Below, piece by piece: positions 43,010 through 52,953 of a stretch of 64,000 nt of DNA. Positions within the stretch are counted from its first letter, which is position 1; the number at the start of each line of letters is the position of its first letter. The translations under genes and the position numbers were made by a program. Under the pieces are notes generated by a model that ran no database searches, was not told the origin of the DNA, and saw nothing but the letters and a program-made list of their open reading frames with translations. This DNA comes from Oscillospiraceae bacterium (GTDB taxonomy: Bacteria > Bacillota > Clostridia > Oscillospirales > Oscillospiraceae): positions 51,897-115,896 of the forward strand of contig WRMH01000006.1 in the NCBI GenBank assembly GCA_009777235.1, written 5' to 3'.

Positions 43010-43414
43010 ATGGTGTACGAGGTGAATGATCAAGTTGAGTATTGGTTGGCAATCGCGGATTATGATATTGAAACTGCGAGAGCAATGCTAAAAAGCGGAC
43101 GCTTGCTTTACGTAGGCTTCATGTGTCATCAGTCGATTGAGAAAGCGTTAAAAGCCGTTATTTCCAGTGACTGCGGAGAAGGGGAACTTCCACCAAAAAT
43201 ACATGACCTTTCCAAGTTGGCTGTACGAGCAAATCTATTCGACATAATGTCAGAAGAACAACAAGATTTTATTGAAACATTAAATCCACTCAATATTAAG
43301 GCTCGCTATCCTGAGTACAAAGCAAACTTGGCGGCAGGAATTACAAAGGAAAGTAGCAGAGAGCTTTTAAAGAAGACGGAGGAATTACTATGTTGGATAA
43401 AAAAACAGTTATGA
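43010..43414 (+). CDS. HEPN-domain protein (HEPN-MNT pair)
   Basis: YWLAIADYDIETARAMLKSGRLLYVGFMCHQSIEKALKAV. Confidence 0.85.
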   Translation: MVYEVNDQVEYWLAIADYDIETARAMLKSGRLLYVGFMCHQSIEKALKAVISSDCGEGELPPKIHDLSKLAVRANLFDIMSEEQQDFIETLNPLNIKARYPEYKANLAAGITKESSRELLKKTEELLCWIKKQL

Positions 43415-43722
43415 AAACGGTTGAGCAATATGCGGAAGCTGTGACAAAAGAGCTTTCCCCGTCTGCCATTTTTCTATTTGGCTCGTATATCAATGGGCAT
43501 CCACATGAAGACAGCGACATTGATATTGGTATTGTTTTTGACGGTTTCACGGGCGACTGGATGCAAACGGAAACATGGTTGTGGCGCTTACGTCGTGGAA
43601 TTAGTTTTGACATCGAACCGCATTTGCTTGACAGTGCAGATGATAAAAGCGGTTTTGCGAAGCATGTTATTAAAACAGGGCAGATGATTTACCAAGCAGG
43701 CAATTCTCATCTTCACTCCTAA
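43390..43722 (+). CDS. MNT nucleotidyltransferase (HEPN-MNT pair)
   Basis: IFLFGSYINGHPHEDSDIDIGIVFD; overlaps the HEPN ORF. Confidence 0.9.
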   Translation: MLDKKTVMKTVEQYAEAVTKELSPSAIFLFGSYINGHPHEDSDIDIGIVFDGFTGDWMQTETWLWRLRRGISFDIEPHLLDSADDKSGFAKHVIKTGQMIYQAGNSHLHS

Positions 43723-43828
43723 CACGAAGATTCGTCCGAGATAGTGCCTGTCCACATTCTTCTATAGATAGACACTGTTTAGTTATACAACAACTGCCGC
43801 AGGTATGCAACCGGACTGTGTCTAATGA

Positions 43829-44869
43829 TTATTTCTTTATATATTTTGTATTCCGTGCGGTGCCGATTTTTTCAATCAAGCCGCTTTTCAGCATTGCGGC
43901 AAGCACGGCTTCTACCGTAGTTGGGCTGACGTCGGGCAAAATATAGCAGACTTCCTGTTTGGAAATCGGTAAAAGACTGCCCAGCACCGTGGCCTCTATG
44001 CGTTCGCGTTTGGTTACTTTTTTGCTGTTCACTACGGCAAAACGCTTGTCGAGTTCTTTGTAACAGAACAACAATGTTGTAACAAAATTTTCGATGAATG
44101 GGAAGTAGCTGTTTTGCCCTTTGCGCCAAGCAACCGAGCTGTCTTTTAACGCGCTGTAATAATCCGCTTTTGTGCGATTTATTTGCTCTTCAAAAGATAT
44201 ATACCGTCCCGCGTTAAAGCCGTTTTTATACAACAAAAGTAAGGACAATAAACGCGACATTCTGCCGTTGCCGTCTGAGAATGGGTGGACGCACAGAAAG
44301 TCTAAAACAAAACATGGAATTAACAGCAACTGATTTATGTTGTAATTACTGCGTGCATCCAAATACGCCAGCACAAGCTGCTCCATTGCTTCGGGTGTTT
44401 CGGCGGCGGTAACAGGCTCAAAGCGAACGCGCCTGACGCCGCCCACCATTTCCATAATCATATTATCGTTCTCTTTATACGCACCGCCGCCGGTGGGCGT
44501 GTATGACAGCATAATTTCGTGAAAACGCAGTATATCGCGCTCCCGAATATCGAGAACGCCTTGTTTCTCGTGTATAAGACTGAGCGCATCGCGGTATCCC
44601 GCGATTTCCGCTTCGTTGTGGTTTAGCGGCGCGCTGTTTTGATTCACAATTTCGTGGATACGCTGTTCGCTTGTAATAATGCCCTCAATCTCGTTAGAAC
44701 CCTTGACCGACTGCACTTTAGCGATACTTTCCAACCGCTCAAAAACCTCGCCGAAGTTTTCTTTGCGTTCATTTTCACGTTCACGCAGTTCGCTTATTTT
44801 ACTGACGATGTTCACGAGACCGGCGGGAAGCATTCCATGTTCCAAAAAGGAATAATCAAAAAATCGCAT
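43829..44869 (-). CDS. Second Fic-domain protein with N-terminal inhibitory motif
   Basis: HPFSDGNGRMSRLL; SNEIEG; start at 44869 preceded by AGGAGG. Confidence 0.9.
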   Translation of the reverse strand: MRFFDYSFLEHGMLPAGLVNIVSKISELRERENERKENFGEVFERLESIAKVQSVKGSNEIEGIITSEQRIHEIVNQNSAPLNHNEAEIAGYRDALSLIHEKQGVLDIRERDILRFHEIMLSYTPTGGGAYKENDNMIMEMVGGVRRVRFEPVTAAETPEAMEQLVLAYLDARSNYNINQLLLIPCFVLDFLCVHPFSDGNGRMSRLLSLLLLYKNGFNAGRYISFEEQINRTKADYYSALKDSSVAWRKGQNSYFPFIENFVTTLLFCYKELDKRFAVVNSKKVTKRERIEATVLGSLLPISKQEVCYILPDVSPTTVEAVLAAMLKSGLIEKIGTARNTKYIKK

Positions 44870-44945
44870 ATCTGCCTCCTGTCTAACTATCTGCATATAT
44901 AATAGCATTTTATATGCAGATAATCAAGAGGTTACTTCATATACA

Positions 44946-46838
44946 TTGACTCCTGTAAAACCTAACTGCTCTGTAACTTTACTTTCGGCTCTTGGAATCT
45001 ATTGTTATAAAGGTTTGGAAGACGATTCTGTTGTTAAGGCAAGATTGTGGTTTACTGAATCAGACTATATTTCTGAAGGCTGGTTCCGTCAACGAATATA
45101 TGTTGTTGATGCGAATCCTTTCGGGAAAGGTATGCCACAAGTCTCGGTAATAACAGATGTTAGGCATACGGCGACAGCTCTTTTAGCTGCCTTATGCTTT
45201 GATGCACCAGTAACTTTCATTGCAGATGCGCTTAGAAATTTGCTCAAGGATGAATGTCGAGATTTTAATCATAAAGGATGGAAAGCTGACATGAGCGACA
45301 AGCTCGCTCCATCGGATCTTTATGCAACTATATATATGCTTGCAAGTCTGTATTCTTTAAAAGTGTCAGCGTCCTGTACGGCCTACGGCCTTACAATTCT
45401 TGGCATTAATAAACTTTTAAGAAATGGCTTGAATGCAATATGCGATAAACAACCGCATGAACTTGGATATAACAATTCTATCGAACAATCATTAAGAACA
45501 AATGCGATAATACTATTTTTTCTTGCGCCTCTTCTTGCTGATATTTACCCAGAATATCTAGAAGAATCTGTAAAATTCATTATGCGATATGTACATAGAG
45601 ATAATGGTGTTGCTACTTGGCTTGATGGTGATTTTGATACCACTGTAAGCATTTTAGCAGGCTTAGTCGCGGCGGAAAAACATCTTAATGGAAAAAACGT
45701 TAACCTTGATACAGTCATCAAAGAAACCAAATGTTTTGTCGAAACGGAATTTAATACCCGATCTGTTTTTCATCCAGTAAGCTTAAGCTTTATTTTGTTC
45801 ATATACACCAATACGAATTTGCATAAATCAGTTCATTCAACGGAATCAAAAGAGGAGGATACCATCATAGACATTCTGTTAATGGTTTCTACAAAAGCGG
45901 AAGAACAAGCCATAACCAAATTGGAACATTTTGAGGAACGAGAACTAAATGATAGACTCTCGTATTTATTCCGTAGCGAGAAAGGCCTTAATATAGCGAT
46001 GGCGAGAGGATTCGCGTATGGCGAATTAGATGTGGCAATTATGGCACAAACGATTTATATGCAACTAAAACCGAAAGTTTTAGCGATGGCAGGATTTTGC
46101 GCTGGAAAACGCGGAGAGCAAGCGTTAGGTGATGTGGTTATCGCAGATAGGGTTTTCAATTACGATATAGGCCAGCAAGTTGCTGAGAATAAAATAAAAC
46201 CACAGATTTCCAGTTATAATTTAGATGTTAGAGTTAAGCAGAAAATTGAAAGATATGGAGAAAATTGGAGATCTTCCATTCAGTTGGACAAACCAGAAGA
46301 TTTCGACTTTCAATGCTATGCGTTTCTTAGAGAACTCTTGAATTACCCAGACGGAGTAAAACCTAATGTTCTTTACGACAAAAAGAAGTATCCTAATTGG
46401 GAAGATATTGTAAAACATCTTTTGGAGAAAAAATATATCGGAAAAATTAATAATAATGAACAAATTATATTGTCTCAAAAAGGAATTAGATACTTAAATG
46501 AGTTACTTCTTTTATTTCCGGATGGCTTTGTTCCTCCAATTCCTTCAACAATGTTGGGGACACTTGCTACCGGGACAAAAGTTCAACAATGGGATGGAAT
46601 TTTCAATTACTTAAATTCTCAATTCGATAGAAAGTGTAGCGTATTGGATATGGAAGGACATGCGATGGCTAAGATAGCCGAATTTAATGAATGTCCATTC
46701 ATAATTGTAAAAGGCGTAGGAGATTTTGCGCAAAATGGGAAAAAATTTGATAATAGATTTATTGACTATGCTGTGTATTCCTCGTATAGATTTCTTATAG
46801 AATTCTTAGGAAAAAATTTATCAGTTTTTGGTTTGTGA
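44946..46838 (+). CDS. Alpha/alpha-toroid-like + nucleoside phosphorylase-like protein (N-terminus uncertain)
   Basis: N-terminal DVRHTATALLAALCF and DNGVATWLDGDFDTTVSILAGLVAAE (toroid-repeat style); C-terminal PKVLAMAGFCAGKRGEQALGDVVIADRVFNYDIG ... VLDMEGHAMAKIAEF ... FIIVKGVGDFA (PNP_UDP-like). TTG start in the track. Confidence 0.65.
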   Translation: MTPVKPNCSVTLLSALGIYCYKGLEDDSVVKARLWFTESDYISEGWFRQRIYVVDANPFGKGMPQVSVITDVRHTATALLAALCFDAPVTFIADALRNLLKDECRDFNHKGWKADMSDKLAPSDLYATIYMLASLYSLKVSASCTAYGLTILGINKLLRNGLNAICDKQPHELGYNNSIEQSLRTNAIILFFLAPLLADIYPEYLEESVKFIMRYVHRDNGVATWLDGDFDTTVSILAGLVAAEKHLNGKNVNLDTVIKETKCFVETEFNTRSVFHPVSLSFILFIYTNTNLHKSVHSTESKEEDTIIDILLMVSTKAEEQAITKLEHFEERELNDRLSYLFRSEKGLNIAMARGFAYGELDVAIMAQTIYMQLKPKVLAMAGFCAGKRGEQALGDVVIADRVFNYDIGQQVAENKIKPQISSYNLDVRVKQKIERYGENWRSSIQLDKPEDFDFQCYAFLRELLNYPDGVKPNVLYDKKKYPNWEDIVKHLLEKKYIGKINNNEQIILSQKGIRYLNELLLLFPDGFVPPIPSTMLGTLATGTKVQQWDGIFNYLNSQFDRKCSVLDMEGHAMAKIAEFNECPFIIVKGVGDFAQNGKKFDNRFIDYAVYSSYRFLIEFLGKNLSVFGL

Positions 46839-46920
46839 ATCTATTTGAATCCTTTATCATAACGACTTAGTTAAGGATAAAGGATTTGGCGAAGCAAAAA
46901 GAAATTGGGAGGACAATGCT

Positions 46921-47688
46921 ATGGTAAAAAGCGAGGAAAAATTCACAGGCATAGCGAATCTTTATAAAAATTTTAGGCCATCATATCCAAAAGAACTTAT
47001 AGACTATTTATACTCACAGGTTGGATTTCTTGATAGCAGTATTATAGCGGATGTTGGTTCGGGAACAGGGATGTTTAGTCACCTTCTGATAGAACGAGGT
47101 AGCAGTGTTTATTGTGTTGAACCAAATGACGATATGCGCAAAACAGCCGAAAGTGACTTGGTGGGAGCTGGGCTAAAAAACTTTTATTCAATTAATGCTT
47201 CTGCAGAAAATTTAAAACTACAAGAGAAAAGCATTGACTTTGTGACAGTAGCGCAAGCGTTCCATTGGTTTGACAGGATATTATTCAAGTCGGAATGTCG
47301 CCGGGTTTTGAGAAATAATGGTGCAGCAGTTCTTGCGTGGAATTTTTGGGATTATAGTGCTAAGATTATTAAAGAGCAATATATAATACGCGAAAAGTAT
47401 TGCGTGGGTACGCAAGGTTTAATGACGAGGGATATGCAAAAAAGTGATGTTCGAAATTTTTTCTTAGACGAAATTTATGAAAAAAGAAGAGTCAAGAATG
47501 ATTTATTTTTGAATCGCGAATCTTTTATTGGTCTATATCTTACTGGATCACACAGTCCAAGAGAAAAGAAAAATCCTGAAAAATATTATGGATTGATAAA
47601 AGAATTGAATATGCATTTTGATCAACATAATATAGGCGGAACCATTCATTTACCACAATTTACAGAATGTTATATTGGAATGGTTTGA
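46921..47688 (+). CDS. Class I SAM-dependent methyltransferase
   Basis: IIADVGSGTGMFSHLLIERG; VTVAQAFHWFD; GGAGG upstream. Confidence 0.88.
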   Translation: MVKSEEKFTGIANLYKNFRPSYPKELIDYLYSQVGFLDSSIIADVGSGTGMFSHLLIERGSSVYCVEPNDDMRKTAESDLVGAGLKNFYSINASAENLKLQEKSIDFVTVAQAFHWFDRILFKSECRRVLRNNGAAVLAWNFWDYSAKIIKEQYIIREKYCVGTQGLMTRDMQKSDVRNFFLDEIYEKRRVKNDLFLNRESFIGLYLTGSHSPREKKNPEKYYGLIKELNMHFDQHNIGGTIHLPQFTECYIGMV

Positions 47689-47849
47689 AATTATCGAGAG
47701 TTATTGCGTTATTTTTTGGAAACTAACTAATGCCTACCGAACAATCGAAAAGTCATTAAAAACGATAGTCTATCAAGCACTTGCGTGGTATAATATCTGA
47801 AAGGAAAAGCGCGAAAATTGATAAAAACCCTTGCAGGCGGCGTAAGAAA

Positions 47850-48719
47850 ATGTACAAGTTTCCAAGCAGGCAAATAAGCATAGAAGATTTTGGAATGCCG
47901 TCGCCGTCAGGCGTCAAATTGAATTCTGAGAACCATTGGGTGCAAAAGGCAGTGCAGATACCGTGGGATGAGATAAAGAAACGGCATACGGCGTTGTTTA
48001 AGAATCACAAGGGAAATGTTGCAAAACCACTTCGTTTGGCATTGAGCGCATTGATAATCAATACAAAGCGAGGCTTATCAGACGTGGAGACGGCACTGCA
48101 GATACAGGAAACACCCTGCTTGCAATATTTTTGCGGAATGGGCGCATACGAAGACAAACTGCCTTTTGCCCCATCGCTGATGGTATATTTTCGTAAAGGG
48201 CTGACCCCTGAAATACTTGGCGAAATCAATGAAATGATAAGAGCAAAGATGGGGCACCACTGCCGAATCAGCCGACAAGCGGCAAAGGCGATGAATCCAA
48301 ACCACCGAACGAAGGGACCCTGCATAGTGGATGCGAGCTGTGCGCCACAGAAAATACGATACTCGCAGGACAGTTCGCTGCTGAACGAAGCGCGGGAGAA
48401 TCTTGAGGGCATGGCAGACGAACTTCATGAACCGACAGATAGTGAGAAACCGCGTACATATCGCAAGAGAGCGCGGCGCGAATACATTAAATTCTCAAAG
48501 AAGCGCAAGAAAACATTTAAGGAAATTCGCAAAGCGGTAAAGCCTCAACTTCAATATATCCGACGAGACCTGCGAATAGTCGACGAGTTATTGGAAAAGG
48601 AAAGACGCCGCCAAAGTGGCTCGCGTAACGGCTATCAACCATCAGACCTCTATGAACAACAGCTCTTGATGTACAACAACCGCAACCACACAATAGCCGA
48701 CAGAATTGTCAGTTTTTAA
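47850..48719 (+). pseudogene. IS5/IS1182-like transposase, C-terminally truncated
   Basis: ISIEDFGMP, DVETALQIQETPCLQYFCGM, FAPSLMVYFRKGL; ends at HTIADRIVSF with no C-terminal catalytic part. Confidence 0.75.
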
Positions 48720-48723
48720 GCAG

Positions 48724-48981
48724 CTACGCCACTAATCCCATATTTTTCAACAGCCAAACGCCATCCTTGAGACCCTGCCGATAAACAACTTTTGCTTCAT
48801 GCTCAGCAATCAAACCAACTTCAAACAGGCTTTCTTCGACAAATACTTTTTCGTCTGCGGTTAAAGTGGTGGTCAGCGTTTCATCTATGTGATCCAGCCG
48901 TTGTTTTATGTGCTTGTACTCCCCGGAATCTTTATGTTCCGCAATTGTATTGGAGAGCAAATTATCTAAAATTCGTTCCAC
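48724..48981 (-). CDS. Small DUF6809-like protein
   Basis: Helical protein with AEHEAKVVYRQGLKDGVWLLKNMGL C-terminus. Confidence 0.45.
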   Translation of the reverse strand: MERILDNLLSNTIAEHKDSGEYKHIKQRLDHIDETLTTTLTADEKVFVEESLFEVGLIAEHEAKVVYRQGLKDGVWLLKNMGLVA

Positions 48982-49718
48982 TCTTGTTTGTTATTCATGG
49001 ATGATTTTCCTTTCAAATAGTATTTTGGGGACTGCAAACATTGTCTATCGACTTGCGAACCCGCATGAATACGGGCTTTGTGTTATGCCCCTTATTACTA
49101 TTCATCCCAGAATGAAAAGGTACGCTGTTTAGTACAGCGTGAACCCTCTGCGTTGCAGTGCTTTTCGCAAACAAAAATGCGAACATTGAACACGGTGGTG
49201 GGGGTAGTGCTTTGCTGCTATTCATTGCAAATTGCTTTAATAAAATGCGTAAAATTATGTGTAAAATGTGCAGAAAATTACTTTTATAAGCCATAAACGC
49301 GCTATTGCCAATTCGCGCCCTAAGCGTGTATAATAAGTATGTAGAGAGACACCGCCAATCAAAGGAAGGAGCGACAAAAATGAGCATAGAGAGAATGCTG
49401 GATAATTTACCAGTATTGTGTACTGCCGATAGACTTACTTACGTAAGCGTAACTTGGAATGAAAATCGGAGCAAGCAAACAAGCCATTTTAGTGATTGAA
49501 AACAGAAGTCAACCGTTACCTTGGTATTTACATTTTGTGAGGGGACTTTCTTTCACGCAAAATGATGCTTCAGAGAAACTGATAATGAGTTTTGAGTTGT
49601 TAAATGGAGAGATTCTTGATTAATGAGTTTTGCCATGTATAGGACATTAGTAGTGTGTGTATTTTCTCCGACAATGGATTGAATTAACTGTATATTTTTG
49701 AATTGGAAGAGACATTTT

Positions 49719-50384
49719 ATGGGGATAAGCAGAAAAAAAAGAAACAGGAGGAAAAATGCCAATAAAGGTGTACCAAATATCACTCAAAATCCTCAACATC
49801 ACCAGAATAATCATGATTGTGATGTATTAAAAAATACTAATACTATCGATTTGGTTTTAACCCACATTTCTGGAATATTGGAAAATAGGCGAGAACAAAT
49901 CGCAGAAAGATCAACAGTTAGTTTGGCGGCTGCTTCAGGTTTATTTGTTCTGATTATCAGTTTTATAACCGGGGCGTTCAACCAAGAGCGTGAGTTTTAT
50001 ATAATTGTGATCATATGCTTAATTATATCTTTATTATTAACGGCTATTTCGATTATTACATCACTTGACTTGATAAAGAGGATTTCTAGAAAGAAAAATC
50101 AGAGAAAAATACCTGAGAAAAACATTTTGTTTTTCGGCTGGATTGCCACCCAAACAGAAGATGCATTATACAAGCAGTATTCAAAATTATGCAATGACGA
50201 TTATAGAAAAGCGCAAATTCGACAATCAATATCGTTATCAAAAAACTTGCAATACCGATATAACCAATTAAAGAAGACTTACGTATTTTTTGTTCTTGGG
50301 TTGATTACATACATTATTTCTATTACTTTGAATATACTGTATGAACACGATGTTTTTTCTCAACTTGCTCAGTGGATTAAATGA
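49719..50384 (+). CDS. Pycsar-effector-like TM protein (PycTM/DUF5706-like)
   Basis: ILENRREQIAERSTVSLAAASGLFVLIISF; EDALYKQYSKLCNDDYRKAQIRQSISLSKNLQYRYNQLKKTYVFFVLGL. Confidence 0.55.
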   Translation: MGISRKKRNRRKNANKGVPNITQNPQHHQNNHDCDVLKNTNTIDLVLTHISGILENRREQIAERSTVSLAAASGLFVLIISFITGAFNQEREFYIIVIICLIISLLLTAISIITSLDLIKRISRKKNQRKIPEKNILFFGWIATQTEDALYKQYSKLCNDDYRKAQIRQSISLSKNLQYRYNQLKKTYVFFVLGLITYIISITLNILYEHDVFSQLAQWIK

Positions 50385-50421
50385 ATTGTGCAATGACACA
50401 ATAAATATTTGGAGGTTAATT

Positions 50422-51144
50422 ATGGAAGTAGTTTTATTGGGAACAGGGTCGATTCTTACAACAAGTCTTAGTTCTTGCGCTGTTTTGGATTCCAGAATAA
50501 TGCTTGATTGTGGCAATGGTGCTGTAAAGGCATTGCGTCGCAATAATATCGATCCAAAGAGTGTTGATATTTGCCTAATAACGCATTTTCACGCTGATCA
50601 TTTTTTTGATATACCCTTTATGCTCTTGGAACAGGGACTTCGGCAACTGCGTGAAAATGAGTTCATCATAATTGGGCCTAATGACACTAAGCACCGTATA
50701 ATAAATCTCTTTAATTTAGCTTACCCGGAAGATTGGGATAAAATCCAATCCCAATCTAAACTCAAAGTAATTGAAATATCAGAACCACGGCAAGTATTTC
50801 AAGTGTATGGTTATGATATTACAAGCGTAAAAGTAGAGCATGCAAACTATGATGCCTATGGCTATATAGTCTCCGACGGTCAATTCTGTGCGGGGTTTAC
50901 CGGAGATGCTGTGCTATGCGAAGGCGTCATCGACATTACTGAAAGTAGCAATATTGTTTTCGCAGATATGAGCTTTGAAAACCCCTCAAAAGGTCATATG
51001 GGATTAAGTGATATTGAAATTCTTATGAATGAATATGGTCAAAATAAACGCATAATTCCGACGCATATGACAGACAATGTTAGAAATGTATTTTCACAAA
51101 AGCATTTCCCTGCACCAGAGGATGGTGCAAAATATTCGTTATAA
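50422..51144 (+). CDS. MBL-fold metallohydrolase (RNase Z-like)
   Basis: MEVVLLGTGS; ITHFHADHFFD; GFTGDAV; IIPTHMTD; GGAGG upstream. Confidence 0.88.
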   Translation: MEVVLLGTGSILTTSLSSCAVLDSRIMLDCGNGAVKALRRNNIDPKSVDICLITHFHADHFFDIPFMLLEQGLRQLRENEFIIIGPNDTKHRIINLFNLAYPEDWDKIQSQSKLKVIEISEPRQVFQVYGYDITSVKVEHANYDAYGYIVSDGQFCAGFTGDAVLCEGVIDITESSNIVFADMSFENPSKGHMGLSDIEILMNEYGQNKRIIPTHMTDNVRNVFSQKHFPAPEDGAKYSL

Positions 51145-51191
51145 GTTCGTAATTAGAATTATTCTACACATAAGGAAAAGGTGATGCGAAG

Positions 51192-52106
51192 ATGGTTATA
51201 ATTGAGAGTCGATTGCCAAAAATTTTTGGAGTAGTTGTTGATGGATTTAGCGTTGATATAGCTAATCGATTGAAAAAATGGGTAGTGCCTTTTTGGAACA
51301 CTGACTGTTTAAGCGATTACATTAATATACTTACGATTGTTCCAGTATCTACAGGAAATGAGGTGGGTTATAGAGTTGGTGTATGCTATATAGACTCTAA
51401 CAATTCTGTTGACAAAATAGTTAGCCTGATATTGCACCATACAAGAATAATATTCAAGCTGTGTGCTATGCAATATGGTTATGTAAATTTACATTCAGCG
51501 TGTATTTCTTACAACGATATAGGAATATTGATTGATGCACCACGAAATAATGGAAAAACGACGGTTTTACTCGAAGCACTTTCAACAGGTGATTTTTTAT
51601 TGATTGCTAATGACCAAGTTATGCTAAATCACAATAACATGATTTCATATGGTTATCCTGCTACGGTAGGACTAAGGACAAGCTCTCTTTCCCATAAATT
51701 GCAAAGCAAAGTTATTCGGTATGAAAATGATCCATATGTTAATGGTAAAAAGCCAATAGTACATATTGTCGATATTGCTGATGAATTTGATGCAACTATC
51801 TGTCCTCAAGCTCAGATCAAGGTACTTGTTAACTATTCAAAGGCGAATAATTATAATGAATTACATGTCAAAACCAGTTTTGTGAACGGTCGCGAAAAAC
51901 TCAAGTCCATGGAATTTCCACTTACAACGGCATACAGAAGTGAAGTTGTCGAGTATTATTTGGGTCGGGTGAGTGAAGTTGTTCATCCTATCTTTTGCAA
52001 AGAAAATCACGATTACACGTTACTATTGATTGATGTTTCTTGCGGAATAAAACAAATTCCCAATTTATTGGAAAAGATAAAAACGTCTATAATGGAGTTA
52101 AGTTAA
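51192..52106 (+). CDS. HprK/PEPCK-like P-loop kinase domain protein
   Basis: GYVNLHSACISYNDIGILIDAPRNNGKTTVLLEAL; FLLIANDQVML. Confidence 0.65.
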   Translation: MVIIESRLPKIFGVVVDGFSVDIANRLKKWVVPFWNTDCLSDYINILTIVPVSTGNEVGYRVGVCYIDSNNSVDKIVSLILHHTRIIFKLCAMQYGYVNLHSACISYNDIGILIDAPRNNGKTTVLLEALSTGDFLLIANDQVMLNHNNMISYGYPATVGLRTSSLSHKLQSKVIRYENDPYVNGKKPIVHIVDIADEFDATICPQAQIKVLVNYSKANNYNELHVKTSFVNGREKLKSMEFPLTTAYRSEVVEYYLGRVSEVVHPIFCKENHDYTLLLIDVSCGIKQIPNLLEKIKTSIMELS

Positions 52107-52107
52107 T

Positions 52108-52953
52108 ATGGATAATTCTCCAAATAGAACCACACATCTTATTAGCGCGTGCTTAGAACTAACAAATGAATGCGAAGTCAACTGTCCTTATTGCTTATTG
52201 GATTGCAAACAACAATTTGTTTCAAAAAAAAGATTGTTTCAGATTGTTGACGCTCTTCTTGAACATGGTGTTAGGAGATTTTCCATTGGAGGTGGTGAAC
52301 CTCTTTGTTCTGAAGATGTCTATTCTATTGGTATACGGATCAAAGAAGCAAGTTCAGAATCTTTATTAAGAACTTCAGGTTGTAGACCAATTAATTTAAA
52401 CATTATCGAACAGGCGTATGACTTGATTGATATTTCCATTGATAGCACATCTGCCGTATATTATAGAAGGTGTAAACCAAACGCTGATATAAAAATAGTA
52501 CTAAAAAATATTGAGGATATATTAAAGGCAAGCTTTGAATTGCGTTGCAATGTACTTGTAACCAAATTAAATTATAATGACATTATCCGTTCAATAGAAC
52601 ACCTCATATTGCTAGGTGTTAAAAATATCAGAATGCAACAATTAATACATAGAGGACTTTCCAAAGCAAAATATGAAGAACTTATGATTTCTGGCAATGC
52701 CTATAACACCCTAATGGAAGAGTTAAAACATATATCGGAAAGAGCAAAAGTGCATATATCGGATTTAAAATCGACCACTCAACGAGCACTATGTATAATT
52801 AAGCCAAATGGATTAGTCTATATAGCAAATCAATTTTGTTTGGAATTCTTTGGCGATATATTTGATCATGCCACTTTGACGAAAGTAGGTGAGCAGTTAT
52901 ATGATATCCAGAAAGAATTATACCAAAGCAAAGCTGAATTCTATTTGCCGTGA
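52108..52953 (+). CDS. Radical SAM protein
   Basis: CLELTNECEVNCPYCLLDCKQ; FSIGGGEPL. Confidence 0.87.
   Translation: MDNSPNRTTHLISACLELTNECEVNCPYCLLDCKQQFVSKKRLFQIVDALLEHGVRRFSIGGGEPLCSEDVYSIGIRIKEASSESLLRTSGCRPINLNIIEQAYDLIDISIDSTSAVYYRRCKPNADIKIVLKNIEDILKASFELRCNVLVTKLNYNDIIRSIEHLILLGVKNIRMQQLIHRGLSKAKYEELMISGNAYNTLMEELKHISERAKVHISDLKSTTQRALCIIKPNGLVYIANQFCLEFFGDIFDHATLTKVGEQLYDIQKELYQSKAEFYLP

Noticed and set aside
49125-49155. Short inverted repeat ACGCTGT...ACAGCGT
   Set aside because: Only a 7-bp stem in a decayed intergenic zone; no supporting context.
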